Below, piece by piece: positions 62,487 to 64,000 of a stretch of 64,000 nucleotides of DNA. Source of the DNA: Lysinibacillus sp. 2017 (lineage in GTDB: Bacteria > Bacillota > Bacilli > Bacillales_A > Planococcaceae); assembly GCF_003073375.1 (NCBI RefSeq), contig NZ_CP029002.1, positions 1,412,001 through 1,476,000 of the forward strand. Reading direction: 5' to 3'. Both the position numbers and the translations under genes were made by a program. Each line of letters begins with the position of its first letter. Positions within the stretch are counted from its first letter, which is position 1. The notes under the pieces were generated by a model. The model saw nothing but the letters and a program-made list of their open reading frames with translations. It was not told the origin of the DNA and ran no database searches.

Positions 62487-63899
62487 ATGGGAGGAAATGC
62501 AAAAAGGGATTATAAAACCAAAATACAGAAATTCGGAAGTTTTTTAAGTGGCATGATTATGCCGAATATTGGTGCTTTCATAGCATGGGGTCTTATAACG
62601 GCATTATTTATTCCGACTGGTTGGATTCCAAATGAAAGTTTAGCAGAATTAGTTGGACCAATGATCAATTATTTATTGCCTATTTTAATAGGGTTTACTG
62701 GTGGGCGCCTTGTTTATGGTATTCGAGGAGGGGTTGTTGGTGCAACGATAACAATGGGTGTGATCGTTGGTTCCGATATACCGATGTTCCTTGGAGCAAT
62801 GATTGTAGGTCCACTAGGTGGATGGGTTATTAAAAAGTTTGATGATGCAATTGAAGGGAAAATTAAGTCCGGCTTTGAAATGCTTGTGAATAACTTTTCT
62901 GCTGGAATAATTGGTGGCGCTTTCACTTTAGTGGCATTCAAAGTGATTGGCCCCTTAGTAGAATCATTAAGTGACTTACTTGCTGCGGGTGTGGAAATCA
63001 TTGTCGATGCAAATCTATTACCATTCGCAAGCATATTCATAGAGCCAGCAAAAGTTCTGTTTTTAAACAATGCCATTAACCATGGAATTTTAGGTCCTAT
63101 CGCAATTGATCAAGCAGCCGATGCAGGAAAATCCGTCCTATTTTTACTCGAAGCCAATCCAGGACCTGGTCTCGGAATTTTACTAGCATTTATGTTTTTC
63201 GGAAAAGGAATAGCAAAACAAACGGCTTCAGGTGCAGGGATTATCCATTTCTTTGGTGGGATACATGAAATCTATTTCCCGTATATTCTAATGAAGCCCA
63301 TGCTTATCATAGCTGCAATTGCTGGAGGAGCATCAGGGGTATTTACGTTGCAATTATTTAACGCAGGTTTAGTTGCAGCGCCGTCTCCAGGTAGTATTTT
63401 TGCAGTATTAGCGTTAACACCAAAAGGCGGTTATGTCGGGATTATTTTAGGTGTAGTAATTGCAGCGGTTGTCTCCTTCCTCATAGCTGCTCTTATCTTA
63501 AAAACATCTAAAGAAACGGAAGAAGATGCGTTAGAAGTCGCAACAGAAAAAGCTTCTTCCCTAAAGGGTAAAGAAAGCAGAGCAGCTGAGCTTCTTGACC
63601 AATCAGCTACGAAATTCACTGGAATTAAAAATATTACCTTTGCATGTGATGCAGGGATGGGATCAAGTGCAATGGGGGCTTCCATTTTAAGAAATAAAAT
63701 AAAAAAAGCTAATCTTGACGTGAATGTGATAAATACTTCAATTAGTAGTTTGCCAGAAGATTCGGAAATTGTGATTACACACCAAGATTTAACCCCAAGA
63801 GCAAAAGAAAAATTGCCAAATGCTCATCATATTTCTGTGGATAATTTTTTAAATAGTCCTGCATATGATGAACTGATTGAAAAGTTAAAGGAAAATTAA
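62487..63899 (+). CDS. mtlA: Mannitol-specific PTS permease, IICB components
   Basis: 470 residues. IIC membrane domain 1-345: KFGSFLSGMIMPNIGAFIAWG at the start, NNAINHGILGP near 194 and the GGIHEIYFPYI motif near 257. After a linker comes the IIB domain (about 380-470), with the phosphorylated Cys in FACDAGMGSSAMG near 387. No IIA domain is fused, so a separate MtlF would be needed, as in Bacillus/Geobacillus operons. GGAGGAGG lies upstream; a further 178 bases of leader contain no clear cre site that I can point to. Confidence 0.95.
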   Translation: MGGNAKRDYKTKIQKFGSFLSGMIMPNIGAFIAWGLITALFIPTGWIPNESLAELVGPMINYLLPILIGFTGGRLVYGIRGGVVGATITMGVIVGSDIPMFLGAMIVGPLGGWVIKKFDDAIEGKIKSGFEMLVNNFSAGIIGGAFTLVAFKVIGPLVESLSDLLAAGVEIIVDANLLPFASIFIEPAKVLFLNNAINHGILGPIAIDQAADAGKSVLFLLEANPGPGLGILLAFMFFGKGIAKQTASGAGIIHFFGGIHEIYFPYILMKPMLIIAAIAGGASGVFTLQLFNAGLVAAPSPGSIFAVLALTPKGGYVGIILGVVIAAVVSFLIAALILKTSKETEEDALEVATEKASSLKGKESRAAELLDQSATKFTGIKNITFACDAGMGSSAMGASILRNKIKKANLDVNVINTSISSLPEDSEIVITHQDLTPRAKEKLPNAHHISVDNFLNSPAYDELIEKLKEN

Positions 63900-63913
63900 A
63901 ACACTAAAACACT

Positions 63914-63947
63914 AAAACTCGGCCTAGGCAAAATATGGCCGAGTTTT
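63914..63947 (+). terminator. Intra-operon hairpin after mtlA
   Basis: AAAACTCGGCC (63914-63924) pairs with GGCCGAGTTTT (63937-63947). The T-tract is short, and the next gene starts 45 bases on, so it may be a leaky terminator or an mRNA stabiliser. It is preceded by ACACTAAAAC twice. Confidence 0.65.
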
Positions 63948-63991
63948 GATCAATAAGGCGCTGTTTAAAAAAGGATGAAGGAGTCGTTGTA

Positions 63992-64000
63992 TTGACACTG
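63992..64000 (+). CDS. Start of the next mtl gene, partial (only three codons)
   Basis: AAGGAG at 63978-63983 stands eight bases before TTG-ACA-CTG at the window end. By analogy with mtlA-mtlR-mtlF-mtlD operons this should be mtlR or mtlF; nothing more can be seen. Confidence 0.4.

Noticed and set aside
63-64000. tRNA or rRNA genes, CRISPR array, prophage or conjugative element
   Set aside because: No cloverleaf-like or rRNA-like sequences, no regularly spaced repeats and no structural phage or transfer genes were seen. TopB alone does not indicate an element.

Overview
The window is AT-rich DNA from a low-GC Gram-positive bacterium. Strong AGGAGG-type ribosome binding sites, GTG/TTG starts, a T-box leader, the rbsRKDACB gene order, a YocH-type LysM-3D protein and a BstA/YfiT-type DinB protein all point to Bacillales. 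The overall flavour suggests the Lysinibacillus/Solibacillus/Planococcaceae side rather than Bacillus sensu stricto; that placement is inference. I see no rRNA, tRNA, CRISPR array, prophage or intact insertion sequence. It reads as ordinary chromosome with several patches of gene decay.

Layout. 1-4.2 kb: end of a CoaB-like gene, a YbaK-type editing protein overlapping a VOC protein, a cold-shock protein, formate-tetrahydrofolate ligase and an uncatalogued 50-residue membrane protein. 4.4-10.2 kb: a complete ribose operon (rbsR-K-D-A-C-B) behind a promoter flanked by two near-identical LacI-type operators. 10.3-16.1 kb: a DUF4166 protein, a translationally linked trio (HD phosphohydrolase, ABC-F ATPase, NifU/HEAT protein) and an unfamiliar protein with a VWA-like C-terminus that lacks the metal site. 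16.2-19.8 kb (minus): an EamA transporter and proBA under a T-box leader whose specifier reads CCU (proline).

20-24.4 kb is rearranged. A small sigma factor and its terminator are followed by an ECF sigma/DUF4179 anti-sigma pair. The 3' end of the first sigma gene plus the same 54-bp terminator then recur next to a small minus-strand membrane gene. 24.5-33.3 kb: ZIP metal transporter, two DegV fatty-acid-binding proteins on either side of topoisomerase III, an aspartokinase, a FrnE/DsbA oxidoreductase and small proteins, one of which has its ribosome binding site inside a terminator-like hairpin. 33.4-49 kb: Na/Pi symporter, MATE pump, YocH-like wall protein, zinc-ribbon proteins, VOC, two MFS pumps (one divergent from an XRE/TPR regulator), an SDR, an Atg22-like permease paired with a nucleotide-pyrophosphatase-type phosphodiesterase, an ATP-grasp ligase and BstA.

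49-64 kb is accessory in character: a MerR regulator divergent from a CPBP protease with a textbook 19-bp-spacer promoter, a PadR/DUF2812 pair, an MFS pump, a 1026-residue MMPL exporter, a peptidase E, a second XRE/TPR regulator divergent from an amidohydrolase and a mannitol PTS gene. Decay is visible in four places: an OppA-type binding-protein remnant, a small membrane gene with a 2-base frameshift, a transposase remnant, and a stop codon within the amidohydrolase. I did not find a convincing wholly new multi-gene system. The best candidates for novelty are the degenerate-VWA protein, the duplicated sigma/terminator locus, and the hairpin that may control the small gene at 33.0 kb.
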